This document shows positions 51,201 through 62,400 of a stretch of 64,000 nt of DNA, piece after piece. The stretch's first letter is position 1. Every line of letters begins with the position of its first letter. The stretch comes from Callipepla californica brunnescens (lineage: Eukaryota > Chordata > Aves > Galliformes > Odontophoridae): positions 15,898,501 through 15,962,500 of the forward strand of contig JALIRH010000014.1 of the NCBI GenBank assembly GCA_023055505.1, given 5' to 3'. Below the pieces are notes generated by a model. It ran no database searches. It was not told the DNA's origin and saw only the letters and a list, made by a program, of their open reading frames with translations. Position numbers and translations under genes: made by a program.

Positions 51201-54200
51201 ATCCACCACTCATTATAGGCTCCATAGGAGTGAACACCATCCATAGGCATGAACACAGCAAGAACCTGAGGTGCAGAGGCTCTGTGATGTGCAGAGGATG
51301 CTGAGAGAGGAGAGCACGAAGCGTGACCCCAGGCTGGAGATGGGAAGTACCACGGGGCCCCATGATTCATAGCCAGAGCCACAGAGTGCACCGAAATGGG
51401 AGGATGGGCAGGGGGTGCACGACAGCAAAGCAGCAAACAAAAACGAAAGCAGCCGCAGGAGTTTATGCCTTTATTTAGCAAGGCAGCATTTAAAAGTATC
51501 TGTATCAATCAAGAGCTTATTTAAACGGAGGGCTGAAAATTGGGATCAGACAGAAAAGCACAACAAACCTGAGGCCATTAGTCTGCAAGTGGGTCTCAAG
51601 GGCACTTGAGTGAAAGGAGTAAGTGGACCCCAACACTCTCGAGGATTGCATCTATCCTGGGAGAAGATTATGTGGTAATAAAACATACTCAGCCAATTCC
51701 CATGGTTAATCATCTCTGTAAACTGAATGCTTCAGTTTGGCTGAAGGCTTTTTTTTTTCTTTTCCTATATTCTCCCTTTTAATACACCAAATAGAAATAA
51801 TAAATAACCCCGCACAGTGCTTCACTTCCAAAAATACTTTGCTTTATGACAATGAAGGCTTCAGCCACTCATCTTCTCACTACCTACATTCCAGTCTAAA
51901 TTAGTCCTGTCCAGTGTCCATAAATAAATCAGCTTAGGAAAGTCAGTGGAAAGATAATTCTGCCAGCAACCTTCAGAGGATGCTGATCCTGCTATGCTGC
52001 CAGCTCTGCTCGCGGGGGAATTCTCCCGCAGCACACTCCAACTTTAAAAAGGCATTCTACAATTTAAAGGGATGATTTTCATTTTCTGTTTATTAAAATA
52101 GTATCCAGGAGGCAGTCAGACCAGACGCCCAAGCTTCTTACCAACTTAAGCAAATGGATTGCATAAGCCCTACTGCTTCCAAATAGCAGGGCAGAGAGAA
52201 AGGTGTGAGAAAAGGAGCACGATGGCTCAGGGATGATGGTGAGCAGGCGGCAGGACTGGGGGCTGCACCACAAAACAGCACTCTGTGACCCTCTGTGTTT
52301 GAGCCCTGATTTATCGACGGTTGTTATGCCGACTTATCCCACCCCTTTGGCCCCCATGAAAGTCTGTAAAACCATAAGCTGAAAGTGACAGTCCCAAAGC
52401 TCAGCGCAAAGAAGAAAAAGGGAAAGCCAGGGAGATATTACAGCTGTCAGGCTCTATGTGAACTGGCCTGATGTTGAAAGCAGCATGCAGTCAGGGGTGG
52501 GAGGGACCATCTCTGGGATGTGGGTGCTGGTCCCAGCAGGTAGCTGAGGATGCTGGGGACAGTGCCAGGCTGCTCCAGCAGCAGCATACCGTGGGCAGTG
52601 CTCCCACCCAACTCCCACCCCAGACAACTCAAGATTTGGCATCTGTCTTTGCAAACACACAAACGTGACAGAGAAAATCAGCCCAGGGGGGCAAAGGTGG
52701 GGGATATGAACCCTCAGCTGTGGCTTCCTCTGCTGTGAGGCCAGCCAGGTGCCAGCACCTTACCAAGCACGTTTCCAGCAAAAAATCCCTTCTGCAGGCA
52801 AGAGCCCACAGAGCCCTGCCTGCTATAACTACATGGCAATAAGCAGCCCCCCCATAACAGCACAGTTTGTCACTGCTGCTGCTGGGCTGCACCGCTGTGT
52901 ACCTTCAGACCCAGCCCTGCGGTCCCCAGCTGACCAAAATCTGCACTGCAACTGAGGACTGCAGTATTTTTCCTTTTAGCCTCCCTCCTGTTTGGTATAA
53001 CCCAAACCTTCAGTAATGCACTTGTTCTAAACACCTGGGCTCAGCCCTGAAGCTCCAGCCTGGCTTCCTGCTGCTGTTTTGGGGGAACAAAGCAGCTGGA
53101 TTCAGCCCTGAAAGGATGCACCACGCACTTGGAACAGCAGCTCTGCTCCCATAAGCCCCCCCTTCACGACTGCACAAACACCAGCAGCTATCATTCAGAA
53201 CAGCCACAGCCCCTTTGTGCTGCCCAGGCTGCTCAGGAAGGGTTAACACTGCCTGAAGCATCGGCCTGCCCTTCAGTACGGCAGCCAGTGAGCGCGGCTG
53301 CAGGTGACGTAATGCCCGGCTGGCTGCGGGATGCGCACCGTGTCCTGCATCATGGCACCACGTCCTGCATCCCATCCTGCTGGGGGGCAGCCAGGGACCC
53401 CACTGCGCCAGGCATCTCCATGTCCCCAGCCAGGCAGGTGCCAGCCCAGGCTCTTCTCAGCTGAACTTGCAGCGCTCTCCAAGCAGAGGTTGCTATGAAT
53501 GAGCATGGCCAGCTCTGAAAGCGTCTGCAAGTTTACAGCGATTGCCACTGCACAGCTCTGCGGGTGCACCCTGCACAGCTTCTCCTCTTGCAGCTGCTGG
53601 CACAGTGCATGTCCTGCCTGAAATATTCCCTGGTTTGGCTCCGTGGCTCGGGCTGCTCAGGTCTGCAAACCCCCCTCCAAGAACCCCATTTTGGCACGGA
53701 CGTTGGGGAGGGGGTTGGGTGGCCCCTCGGATGCAGGCACACTGCACACAGGTTCTGTAGCTTGTCCTGGAACCTCTACATTACAGTTAATGGGGATCAC
53801 CAGGAAAACACTCCCTTTTGCCTTCTGCATCTCCAATCTCCTCTGGTAGCAGCCTGCAAGCAGAGTAGGTCCTTCCAGCCCTCTGGAGTCACACAGTCCT
53901 CTATGGAGAAAGCAATTCACTCCTCTTTGATGTGTTAAAACGAGGAAAACAAGTGAGCAGGAGGCACCAAACAGCCATCTTGTTAAGCTCAGACAGCTCT
54001 TCCAATTTTGTTTTGGGGCTGTTTATCACCACATAAAAGCCTGATACCCAGCAGACAAGATGAAGACCAGAGTGCTGATGTTCCTGTCTCTCTCACAGTT
54101 ATATTCCAAGCTAAATCTCCCTGAGATTCAGCTCAACAGATGAATTATTCAGGTCTCAGCACTGATTCCAGCAAGAGCACAGCTGTTTTTCTGCTTGACC

Positions 54201-57200
54201 AGAGCATGGCAGCGTCTGTGTCGGAAGCAAAGTAATACAGCTCAGGCTGCTGCCAGTGAAGGCAGGGAGACTTATACATACATTTGCTGGATACAAAAAG
54301 ACAAAAAAACCCAAAACGTTGCTTCTTCATGTAACTTCAGCCAAGCTGCTAACACTGAAGCATCTGGAATTAATTGTCACAGGCAGATAATGCTCCCACG
54401 ATTATTTTGATAATGCTAACAGCCCAATTTTTATTTCTATCCGCCTACTAATGGGGAGCAGAGGAAGATGCTGTGAGTGACAGCAGCAGTCCTGTAACTG
54501 CTGTTCTGCAGGCAGGAGCTTCCTTGTCCCACATCCCAAACCCATCCCAGGGGACCACCAAGGGAGTGCAGTTGAAGCTCACCCCAAAGCTGGAGCACAG
54601 GGATGAGTGATCCCATGGTTAGCACGGTGTGAGCACATGGGTATCCTCTGTGCACAAACCCACCCAAGTGGAAGCAGGGCTTTGAGCAACCTGAATGGGC
54701 AGCAGCCAGACTCTGCAATGCACTTTGAATCACTGCCTTAACACTGAACCCTGAACACAGGAGGACTGTTCCAGCTCTGAGTCACCAGAGGCAACAGGCA
54801 GCCAGGAGGAACCCTCTGCCTTCCCACCACCACACTGCTGCAAAGCAACACGTGCCTTGGTGAGTTCTCCAAATTTTCTTTGAATGCAGTGCAAAAACTC
54901 CAACCCACCATCAGCTCTCTCTCAGCTCAGCGTGGTGCCAGGGGCACGGTCCTACAGGCTCAGCTCAGCTCACAGAAGTGCAGCTCTCACCTCCATCCCA
55001 TGGGATTACCCACAGCAGCACTGGGCACAGAGCAGCTGATCCCTCTCACATTTCCAAGGGTCATTTGAGAGCTTCTCATCTTATTCAGCAGGGATGCACA
55101 GTGCACTAATCCACAACGAGGGTTTGTAATTACTGCAGCAGAGGGTGAGGAAGAGGACGGAGATGGGAGGTGATGGAATGAGATGTGGAGGCTCCAGAGA
55201 GCTCCCATCAAGGGCAGTGGACACCAGCCTGCTCCTTCCACATTTACTGTTGGGATGTGCCGTGTGCCAGATCCACAAAAAAGCACAGACATCCCCAGGG
55301 AGAACGAGCAAACACTCTGAACAGAAGTGGCACAGCCCTAGGTAAGAACGTGCCGGATTAACACATTTCCCATAGCAAACTAATAATGGTGAGGACTCAC
55401 TGAAAGCGTACCCACGGATTTGTCACACAGGCTTAAAGGAGAAATGATTAGAAGTAACAGAGGAAGGCAATCATGCCCATCCCCTCTCCAAGCCCTGGAT
55501 ATGAAATCAGCACTGAGCCCCAGCACCATGCTGATGCTCCTGTGCTTTTCTCCCATGGTGGGCATCCCAAAACCTAACAACCCCACTGGGGCTGCAGCTC
55601 CCAAGAGAGGAACCCACTCACACGGACCTGATGGAGCCCTGAGCTCACACAATTTCACCACAAGCTGGAAGTGGGTGGGAAAAACAAACAAACCCAAAAG
55701 AAAAAAAAAACAACCCAGGCATCTCATGTTAAAACAACAGCGCAGCTCCAAGAGATACAGAGTGCTGCAGAATCTTGCCTGCCCCTTCTGCAGCAAAGCC
55801 CGAGGGAAGCTGCCGATGAGTCAACAGGCAGCAGGGAGGGAGGGAGGGATGGGAGGAAGGAGGGAAGGAAGCACGGCTCCGGCTGGGATGCAATGTGCTG
55901 GCTCCACGCTCCAACAGAACTGCGGGAGATGCTGGGGCACCTCCTGGGGTCAACAGCTGGCAGCCCCACAGGGCTCCCACAGCAGCACCACGCAGCACAG
56001 CCAGAGCTCAGCTCCACCTGCAGCTGTGCTCCTGGAGGAGATGGGACAGAGGGGACTGAATGACAGGCACATCACTGCCCGGATGGTGTAGCAGCCGTTC
56101 CGACCCCCCCCACCCCCCCATCACGGCTTGTGCCTTCCTGTTGCCACAGCGCTTTCTGTTTTCTGTTCAAACAGGGCCACGGCAGCGATGCAAGGAGAGA
56201 TCTGCGACGCCAAGAATATCTGGGAACCCCGCCAGCGAGAAGCAGCCTTCCTGCTCGTCCTCCTGCTGCGCGTGCTCACAGGAAGCGGGGTATACAGCTC
56301 AGAGCTGATGCAGCTTCGTGTGAGCTCCCGGAGCCGCCTCGAGGTCCTGCCCGCATCCCTGTCCGCTGGGGAAGGGAGATGTTAAGCAGTTCAGGGGATA
56401 AGGAACTAAAGGCTTACAGGTGCACAGCACCAGGGCCAGGTGCCAGTGCTGCACTGGGATGAGGGTCAGGCTCTGTACCCACTGTGAGCAATGGGTTCTG
56501 TGGACCCATATAAGCAACCCCGCAAAGAGCATCTTCCTCCAGAGCTCACCACAGCATAACCGTGGGAAGGGAGAGATCAAAAAATCATGGAATCACTGAG
56601 GTTGGAAAAGACCTCTAAGATCCCAAAGTCCAACCCCAGACCACCCCCATCACGCCCACTGATCCCATTGGTAACTGAATGGTCCCCACACTCCCCTGCT
56701 CACCGACCACCAGGGTAACTGCATTTGGTGCTGTTCCTTTACTTGCTTACCCTTAACCTCAAGCTGTGATGGTCCCACTCTGCATCCAGCACACTGGAAA
56801 TGTCTGTTCCACCCTCTGTGAACCTGTCCTGGGGCTGCAAGGCTCAGCCCTGCTACTGAGCAGCCCAGGGCAATTCCTGGCTATGGGACCCGCAGGGACG
56901 GGAAGCACCACTGTTGGGGGAAACTAACACCTCATTTTCTCTGCTCTCATTTGCCTTCCAATGGCTTTTAGAGCCAAGCCTTGCCCTTCAGGCTGCGGGC
57001 AATTCCCAAGCAAGCTGCTGCATAAAACGATCCTCCTTTTAAATTCTGATGAGTCAGAATTGTGGAGAGGAAGCACACGATCTCCCACACTGCCCAACAG
57101 CCCTGCAGCACCACAGGGCAGTGGCATCCAGTCCTGGGTACCAGAGTGGGGCCGAAGGATGCTCTTCCTCTGTGGTTCGCAGCACTCTGCAAAGGACCCC

Positions 57201-59406
57201 GTGTTAAGGTGGCTCTCAGCAAAGGCATTTCCAGGCGGCTGCTTTCTGGGGAAAGCATGCCTTAAAAGCAAGCACCTTCCTCCTCCTTCACCCACAGCGT
57301 TGACATTTTAGAGCTCCAGCAAAATAAAACGTTTCAAAATCTCATTTTCAGCTTTGGATTTGCACAACCTAGAGGCGAGGCACGAGGAGGAAGAGCTCAT
57401 TTCCGAGCGCCCAGGCAAGAGATTAAAAGAGCAGCAGCTGCATGCAGCTCACCTTTCAGGGCCTTCCTCCCCATTTCAACGAGCAATGCTCCACCCTGAG
57501 AAGTGGTACAAAGCAAAACGCTGACCCTGGCAGTGCTGCACCCGGGGCTGTGTCACCTCGTGCCCTGGAGGAGCAGCAGCCATTGGGTTCTGAGCTTCCA
57601 GCCTGCAAAAAGCTCAGTGCATCACCAGCCCACAGCACTGACATGGGATTCAGAGCGCTGATGCCATCAGAGGGACACAGTCCCCCGCACCATGTGTACT
57701 GCCCTGTCAGAAAAGGGATGTGACAGAAAAGGCATCTGCACAGCCACGAGCTCATCTCCTCACTGCCATGCAGAACGTGGGGCTGTCCTCTGGGCAGGGA
57801 CCCAGACAGAAACAGCAACACAAGCAGGAGGCCTCTGATTCTGGTCTGCAAAGAAACCCTACATAAGCAGGACAGAGCTGCCAGTGCTTGGGACCCCAGA
57901 AACAAGAGAGGAGCAGACAGAGGTGTGATCTGCCCGCAGAGCTCACAACGGGTTGCCTGGGGGGAAGCACAGTGCTGCCGTGCAGATGCTGCTGGGATCA
58001 GCTGCAGGAGGGCACCTCCAGCCAGGCACTGCCAAGCTATCACTGCTCGGCTGGAAGCAGCCCCGGCGTGATCCTCAGCTGGGGAGCAGAGTGCTCATGA
58101 GTGCAGACTGCGGTTAGCTATCAAAGACAACTAAAAAAAGATACTCCACTCGACGCTTTTTTTTTTTTTTTTTTTTTGCTTTGTTTTTCCTTTTTGTTTT
58201 TTCTTTTTTCTTTTCCCCTCCTTAAGGATTAAATCAACTCAACAGCCCCCTTTTCCAACTTCCCTTTTGATGTGTTCAGACTCATTAAAGTTTCATTTCT
58301 TTCTCTGTTTTCCCCTGGGGAGAGCTGGGGGGAATTGGGGGCATACACAAAAGTTTGCATCAGACCCGGGGCTGGCAGCTGCAGGAGCAGCTGTAGGCAA
58401 ACAGAGCCTCGATGGGACCAGTGCTGCCCCAAACCCCTCATGGTGGGCAGCATACAGCCCCAGCCCACCCCACAGCAGCACAATGCCCATGCCATGGCTC
58501 CTTGTGCTCCCCCCACAGTATTCTCAGCCACTGCTGTGACAGGGCAGTGGCTCACCCACATTTCTTTTGTGCCTCAGCAGCTGTTTCAGTGTCTTATTTA
58601 AACACAGTTCCCAATTTTAAAATAGCTAACGAGGCACTGATCTAGGCCAATACGAAGTCCTGCATATGCCTGGCTAACGCTGGGCTCCTGTTCCCAGCCC
58701 TCCAATCTCTGCATCCCCATCACATTTTCAACACATAAGAGCAGCCCACAGAAGTTTTTAATTTAGGGGACAACTTCTGCACCCCCACACCATGACATGC
58801 AGCTCCAGAACAGCCATACAATGGGGCTGGGTTGGAAGGGGCCTCACAGCCTCCCCAGCCTCACCCTGCACGGGCTGGCTGCCCCCAGCTCAGGCTGCCC
58901 AGGTCTCATTCATGACTGTGGGCACCTCCAGGGATGGGGCATCCACAGCTGTGTGCCTCACCACTGCTGGGTAAAGAATGTCCTCCTCATATCCAACCTA
59001 AATCTCCTCTCTTCTAGTTTAAAGCCACCCCCACTTGTCCTATCACTATCTGTCCATGTAAAAAGTCACTCTCCCCCTGTATACAAACACCCCTCAAGTT
59101 CCACAGGCTGCAGCAAGGTCTCCCCTCATCTCCAGGCTGAACACCCTCAGCCTTTCTCCACACCTCTGCGCCCTGAATCCTATCATCTTCATGGTCCCCC
59201 GTCCAGTTTTCCCAGCTCAGAACCCCCAGCCACAGGGATGCTGCTTACCTGACCACGGGCTGAGGGATGGCCTCGGTGCTGGCTGGGACCTGCACGCCCT
59301 TCTCCCACTCCTGGCGCCAGGGGTCTGCCAGCACGTAGTACTCCTCAGGGCTGAGCTGGAAGGAGTCGGGGATCTTCATGGCCGTTATCAGGTCCGTGCG
59401 GAAAAC
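23388..59406 (-). CDS. JADE2: JADE2 (PHF15), PHD-finger scaffold of HBO1 complex; 5'-partial spliced CDS
   Basis: Eight - strand exons (59406-59249, 48406-48237, 41653-41442, 38900-38733, 37805-37689, 32495-32034, 29615-29498, 24232-23388) join in frame into 749 residues plus TAA; human JADE2 has about 740 from the same point. Numbered from the first Val: the [13 protein letters not shown] block and the YDLDELDA segment form the Enhancer-of-polycomb-like region that binds HBO1. PHD1 lies at about 151-200 (C154, C157, C171, C174, H179, C182, C195, C198). The zinc knuckle (C206, C209, H226, C229) and extended PHD2 run to about 320. A coiled-coil-like, Leu/Glu/Lys-rich part spans about 335-468, then a disordered basic tail ends in [12 protein letters not shown] and VRMSILAS. 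Family knowledge: a nuclear scaffold for HBO1-MEAF6-ING4/5 acetylation of histone H4, and a reported E3 ligase for LSD1. JADE1 and JADE3 are the alternatives, but the linker and tail match JADE2. About 50 N-terminal residues are missing. Confidence 0.96.
26208..26417. repeat. ~42-bp minisatellite, five diverged copies
   Basis: Units begin at 26208, 26251, 26293, 26334 and 26376 (43, 42, 41, 42 and 42 bp). Shared features are a CTCTG-like start, a CCTCCAGRA-like middle and an AACCCCAAA/AGCCCAAG-like end. Divergence between copies is high, so it is old. On the - strand the region is an open frame of 128 codons (26046-26432) with a ~14-residue periodicity. Confidence 0.8.
26717..26759 (+). repeat. 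A-rich low-complexity tract
   Basis: Runs of 4-10 A separated by single T or TT on the + strand. It looks like a decayed poly(A) or simple repeat; no adjacent retrogene is recognised. Confidence 0.8.
29498..29615 (-). CDS. JADE2: JADE2 exon G: basic coiled-coil segment
   Basis: The acceptor TCTGTAG precedes 29615 and the donor GTCAGT begins at 29497. It codes [20 protein letters not shown] and [19 protein letters not shown], ending with one base of a Gly codon that the last exon completes. Confidence 0.95.
29616..32033 (-). other. JADE2: JADE2 intron between exons F and G
   Basis: A 2.4-kb intron in which I see no repeat family, RNA gene or extra exon. Confidence 0.75.
32034..32495 (-). CDS. 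JADE2: JADE2 exon F: end of PHD2 and helical region
   Basis: The acceptor CCTGCAG precedes 32495 and the donor GTGAGT begins at 32033; 154 codons. It codes [18 protein letters not shown] and [15 protein letters not shown], closing PHD2, then a poorly conserved acidic linker and the helical [20 protein letters not shown] to LRQDLER region. Confidence 0.96.
33014..33033 (+). repeat. A20 homopolymer
   Basis: Twenty consecutive A on the + strand within a JADE2 intron. Confidence 0.9.
36552..36573 (+). repeat. A22 homopolymer
   Basis: Twenty-two consecutive A on the + strand within a JADE2 intron. Confidence 0.9.
37239..37250 (+). repeat. G12 homopolymer
   Basis: Twelve consecutive G on the + strand, about 440 bp downstream of JADE2 exon E in transcript direction. 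Confidence 0.9.
37689..37805 (-). CDS. JADE2: JADE2 exon E: first part of extended PHD2
   Basis: This short exon is flanked by GACCAG and GTATGT and is exactly 39 codons: [20 protein letters not shown], then [19 protein letters not shown]. It supplies Cys ligands of the second PHD finger, and both flanking introns are phase 0. It does not begin with a Met, so a simple open-frame scan misses it. Confidence 0.95.
37806..41441 (-). other. JADE2: JADE2 introns between exons C, D and E (37806-38732 and 38901-41441)
   Basis: These two introns hold no recognised repeat family or other gene. The open frame at 38322-38984 is exon D extended into both introns. CTTTCAAGAAAAGGCTGGAA at about 38699-38718, next to the exon D donor, is only weakly CR1-like. 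Confidence 0.7.
38733..38900 (-). CDS. JADE2: JADE2 exon D: end of PHD1 and zinc knuckle
   Basis: The acceptor GTCACAG precedes 38900 and the donor GTAAGT begins at 38732; exactly 56 codons in phase 0. It codes [20 protein letters not shown], then [20 protein letters not shown] and [12 protein letters not shown]. Confidence 0.96.
41442..41653 (-). CDS. JADE2: JADE2 exon C: start of PHD1
   Basis: The acceptor CTGCAG precedes 41653 and the donor GTGAGC begins at 41441. The 212 nt code [17 protein letters not shown], the [20 protein letters not shown] motif and [11 protein letters not shown], giving four Cys and the His of PHD1. Confidence 0.96.
42782..42937 (-). mobile_element. CR1 LINE 3' fragment, - orientation
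   Basis: CATAGAATCATAGGATGG, then GGGTTGGAAGGGACCTAAAA, GACCATCTAG and GGGCACCTCCAGGGATGGGG are the reverse complement of the CR1 3' end. The 3' tail is at 42782; the copy is 5'-truncated and in the JADE2 sense orientation. Confidence 0.92.
43179..43193 (-). repeat. (CCCT)4 tract, G-quadruplex-capable on the JADE2 sense strand
   Basis: Four CCC tracts separated by single T on the + strand give GGG-A-GGG-A-GGG-A-GGG in JADE2 pre-mRNA. Confidence 0.85.
48133..48188 (+). mobile_element. CR1 LINE 3'-end fragment, + orientation
   Basis: TTGGACTCAGTGATCTCTAG, AGGTCCCTTCCAACCCCTAC and the tail GATTCTGTGATTC are a typical CR1 terminus. It is antisense to JADE2 and lies about 48 bp past the exon B donor in the direction of transcription. 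Confidence 0.9.
48237..48406 (-). CDS. JADE2: JADE2 exon B: YDLDELDA segment
   Basis: The acceptor CTTCCAG precedes 48406 and the donor GTGAGT begins at 48236. It codes the variable [16 protein letters not shown] linker and then [20 protein letters not shown]; 170 nt, ending with one base of a Glu codon. The linker is shorter and different from human, as expected for this part. Confidence 0.93.
55834..55853 (+). repeat. (GGGA)n purine tract, G-quadruplex-capable
   Basis: Five GGG tracts (55834, 55838, 55842, 55846, 55851) with 1-2 nt loops on the + strand, antisense to JADE2. Further purine-rich sequence continues to 55870. Confidence 0.85.
56583..56700 (-). mobile_element. CR1 LINE 3' fragment, - orientation
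   Basis: AATCATGGAATCACTGAGG, GTTGGAAAAGACCTCTAAGA and the following GTCCAACC-type block are the reverse complement of a CR1 3' end of the 'GGAAAAGACC' subtype. The 5' limit is approximate. Confidence 0.88.
58157..58177. repeat. T21 homopolymer and flanking T-rich tract
   Basis: Twenty-one T on the + strand followed by a T/C-rich stretch to about 58222. Confidence 0.9.
58810..59205 (-). mobile_element. CR1 LINE 3' fragment, - orientation, ~400 bp
   Basis: The longest repeat in the window. Blocks include GGGTTGGAAGGGGCCTCACA, GGGCACCTCCAGGGATGGGG, AAAGAATGTCCTCCTCATAT, AGTTTAAAGCCACCCCCACT, TGTCCTATCACTATCTGTCC and GGTCTCCCCTCATCTCCAGG, in CR1 antisense order. It lies in the JADE2 sense orientation about 44 bp past the exon A donor. 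Confidence 0.93.
59249..59406 (-). CDS. JADE2: JADE2 exon A: VFRTDL block
   Basis: Read on the - strand, the acceptor TTGTCAG ends at 59407 and the donor GTAAGC starts at 59248. It codes [13 protein letters not shown], then [19 protein letters not shown], to Val-Val-Arg with the Arg codon split after two bases. This is the most conserved N-terminal segment of all JADE proteins. Confidence 0.95.
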
Positions 59407-62400
59407 CTGACAAGGAAAACACCAGCAGTGGGTGGAGGGCAGGAACTGGGACATGGCCATGGGTGACAGTGCAGAGAATGTGCCACGTTGGCCTGGCACC
59501 ACGATGGGCTGCGTTCTGTTGGGTGATCAGTGCTCACACTGATGGGCTTTCTACCATTCCCACTGGGGCAGGTGATGCTCCCCTTATGCTTGACATGATG
59601 AGCAGCTTTTGCACATCCATGGGCACGCAAGCACAGCCTACCTCGCTAGGTAACCCTGCCCCAGTTTTGGCACTGCCCACCAGCAGGTAACTCCAGATGT
59701 TACTGGGGTCAATAGAAGGTATTTGGGGGGATTTATATGGGAATAGCTGACAGCAGACCCAACTCCATCTCCAGGATGCATCAGCATCAGAGCATCCCCA
59801 CAACAAACCCACAGCTCTGCTGCTACAAGCACAGCTGGAGCCATGGCTATGGAAGGTTGGACAGGCTGGATTTGGCTTTGGGTGAGGAGTTTGGAGCTGG
59901 TGTGTTAAGACAGGCTGCTGGGGCCTGATGGGTCGGTGCAAACACAAAGGCATCGCTGAGCTGTAATGCCATTTCACATGCTCATTGTCTCCCTCGTACC
60001 CGAGGGCAAAGCTGAGTTTACAGTCTTGGAAAAAAATTGTTTGCTTAGTGAACAGGAAAATCTCTGGCTAAATGGTGATACAGATGCCCTTGTCCATGCC
60101 CACAGCCAAACACGTGGAGGTTTCTCCTGACCCACTAAACCTGCTTGGAGACAGACAAGGAGTCCTCCATGTGACAACCTGCACTCCTGGGCAGGGAACG
60201 GGCTCGCTCCCATCTCCTGTTCAGCCCTGCAGAGCCTTCCCCCAGCACTGTGATGAGAAAAGCATCCCAAAAAAACCCACTGCAGTAAATAAGGCTTTCC
60301 TTGCAGGGGACTGCCTGACAGCAACGACGCGAGCAATCCTGTCTCTTGCAGGGTAAAAATAAATCCTAAATGAAAATGGATGGTTTCTCCTCTCTACCAT
60401 CTGCTAATAGCTGCAGTGATGACAGTGATGCCAGCAGCCAGACTGGGACACCACCGAGCTCCAAGCACTGCTCCTTCTGCAGAGCTGGGACGGACCAGTG
60501 CTGCTTCTGTTGGCAGTGTTGGCCTCAGATTGAAGACTGCTTTGTGAGAGCCACAGTAAATGGCACAGGATGGCTTTACACTTCCAATACAATGATAACA
60601 CTCTTAGGAGAGTGTTTTGGAAACTAAATCAGCTAAGATGCAGGAAACTAGACATTAACTAAGACCACTGAGACCGGGATTTAGGTCAGTTTGTTTAATC
60701 CCCAGAGCCTCAGCTGATAACCCAATTAGAGTTAAATACAATAAAGGACCTTTTCTATGTTGGGACCTCCTGGAACTGCACTGGTACCTCCTTGCTGTTG
60801 CATCTGCCTGGAGACAGCACTGCCCCACATCCTTACAAAGCAGTCCTGAGCTGCCCAGGCACAGCCCCATCAGCAAACACAACCAACAGCCTCCATGCTG
60901 CAGTCAGACAGAACAGGGCTGCACGTCAGCAAGATCAAACTCCTCTCAGTGCAACAAACTCCCTGCTACGAGCACCACGGTCACATTTTGCTATGCTGGC
61001 AGCGCGAGCCATTAAGAAAAATAATAAGAATGATTAAGATCAATGCTAATTAAGCACAAGGGGTATGCAAGAAGTCATAATCCTTACAGAGCCACACGTC
61101 CATGTACCAGGCAGAGAGAAATAAACAAGGTCAGCATGCTGCAGCTCTCTGCTACACGGCCACGCTCCGCTCATAACACAGCGTGCACACCTCGCTGCCT
61201 GCACTGCTCTCCTACAGCTCCTACAGCACAGCCTCACTGCTTCCAGCACTCGGCCTCCCCCAAATCCACCCCTTCTGGCTCTTCACCTCACATCAGCAAA
61301 GAGGCCGGGTTTTAATTTTAAGCCAAATAAGCACGATGGCATCTATTTCCCCCAAGATGATAAGGCGCATCGCGGGCTGGATGTGCAATCTTACCACTTC
61401 ATTTATTTAGTCCTTCTTGGAAAACAGATAAGCTCGCGCTTCCAAAGGCAGCGAGCACGCCAGCACTTTATCACAGCGATGCCTCTGTCTCTTCGTGAAG
61501 AACTGGAAATGCTCAAATTATTAACTATCAAAGCAGAACACTTTAGAAATGATAGAACGCCAGAGAAATTGTAAAGGAAAGCAGATCAGTTGTCTGGAAA
61601 TCTCCCAGCAGCTAATACGCTCAAATTGTAATCTAAATGTCTTTTTGTTTTGAATTGTCTGGGATTAGGGCTGGGAAAAGACTCAATTATTCTACTCAAA
61701 CTCTTCTGAATTATTTATGAAAACTAAATAAAGGACAAATTGGGCACTGATGAACTGAGGACCTGGCGGTGAAGAGAAAGTTGTGTACCAGAAAACAAGC
61801 AATTTTCCCTCAATAGCACTGTTTACTGTTTCCTCCCTCCTGCAGGAACCCACAATTTGTCTGGGCAGCCTGGCTGCCACCTGCCCTATGCCACAGCCAC
61901 GCTACAGGGACTGGTGGGTGCTCACCTTGGTGGCACCTGGGCCCGATGGCAGCAGCAAGAGGGACAGAGCAGCCAGCCACCATGGAACCAGCAGTCAAAC
62001 ATTATAGATGTGAATTGCTTCTCTTTGCTGCCAAGTGCTGCATGATTCCAACGTCCAGCAGAGCTCTTACACCCAGAAACACCTGATCAATGTGACCACT
62101 GGGTTACAGGCAGCTTCAGCTCTCGTTAGCTAAGTCAGGTCCTGCCACAAACATCCCATGGATCCCATCTGAATTTTCAGGAACACAGGTTATCTCTGGA
62201 TGATGCTCCTCTGAGGGATGTGAAAAAGCCAGCATCTGCAGCTGCCTCCTCCCATGTGCTGCCAAGAGCTGCCCAAGCAGCATGACAGCTTCTCCAGGTA
62301 AGAATCCCATCGCAGAGACCTTCATCCATCCTCTTCCATGTCCTTCAGCATCACTGCTAGGTTCCAGCTGACCTGCCACACTGCTGGCATGAAGGGCAGC

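Larger units (their letters stand above)
48407..59248 (-). other. JADE2: JADE2 intron between exons A and B
   Basis: The largest intron in the window, 10.8 kb. It holds CR1 fragments at 56583 and 58810, a GGGA-rich tract at 55834 and a T21 run at 58157. Long open frames such as 55420-56091 (+, 223 codons) show no recognisable protein. Confidence 0.75.

Noticed and set aside
55420..56091. 223-codon + strand open frame
   Set aside because: It sits in a GC-leaning JADE2 intron through a purine-rich simple repeat; low-complexity composition and no family resemblance.
60370..60627. 85-codon + strand frame rich in Cys, Ser and Asp (MKMDGFSSLPSANS...)
   Set aside because: The Cys spacing superficially recalls a zinc-binding fold, but no family fits, there are no splice signals, and the length is common by chance.
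61935..61945. 11-nt candidate JADE2 micro-exon flanked by CCCAG and GTGAGC on the - strand
   Set aside because: Phase and length fit, but it would encode Ser-Ala-Thr-Lys instead of the expected Lys-Pro-Ser-Glu before VFRTDL.
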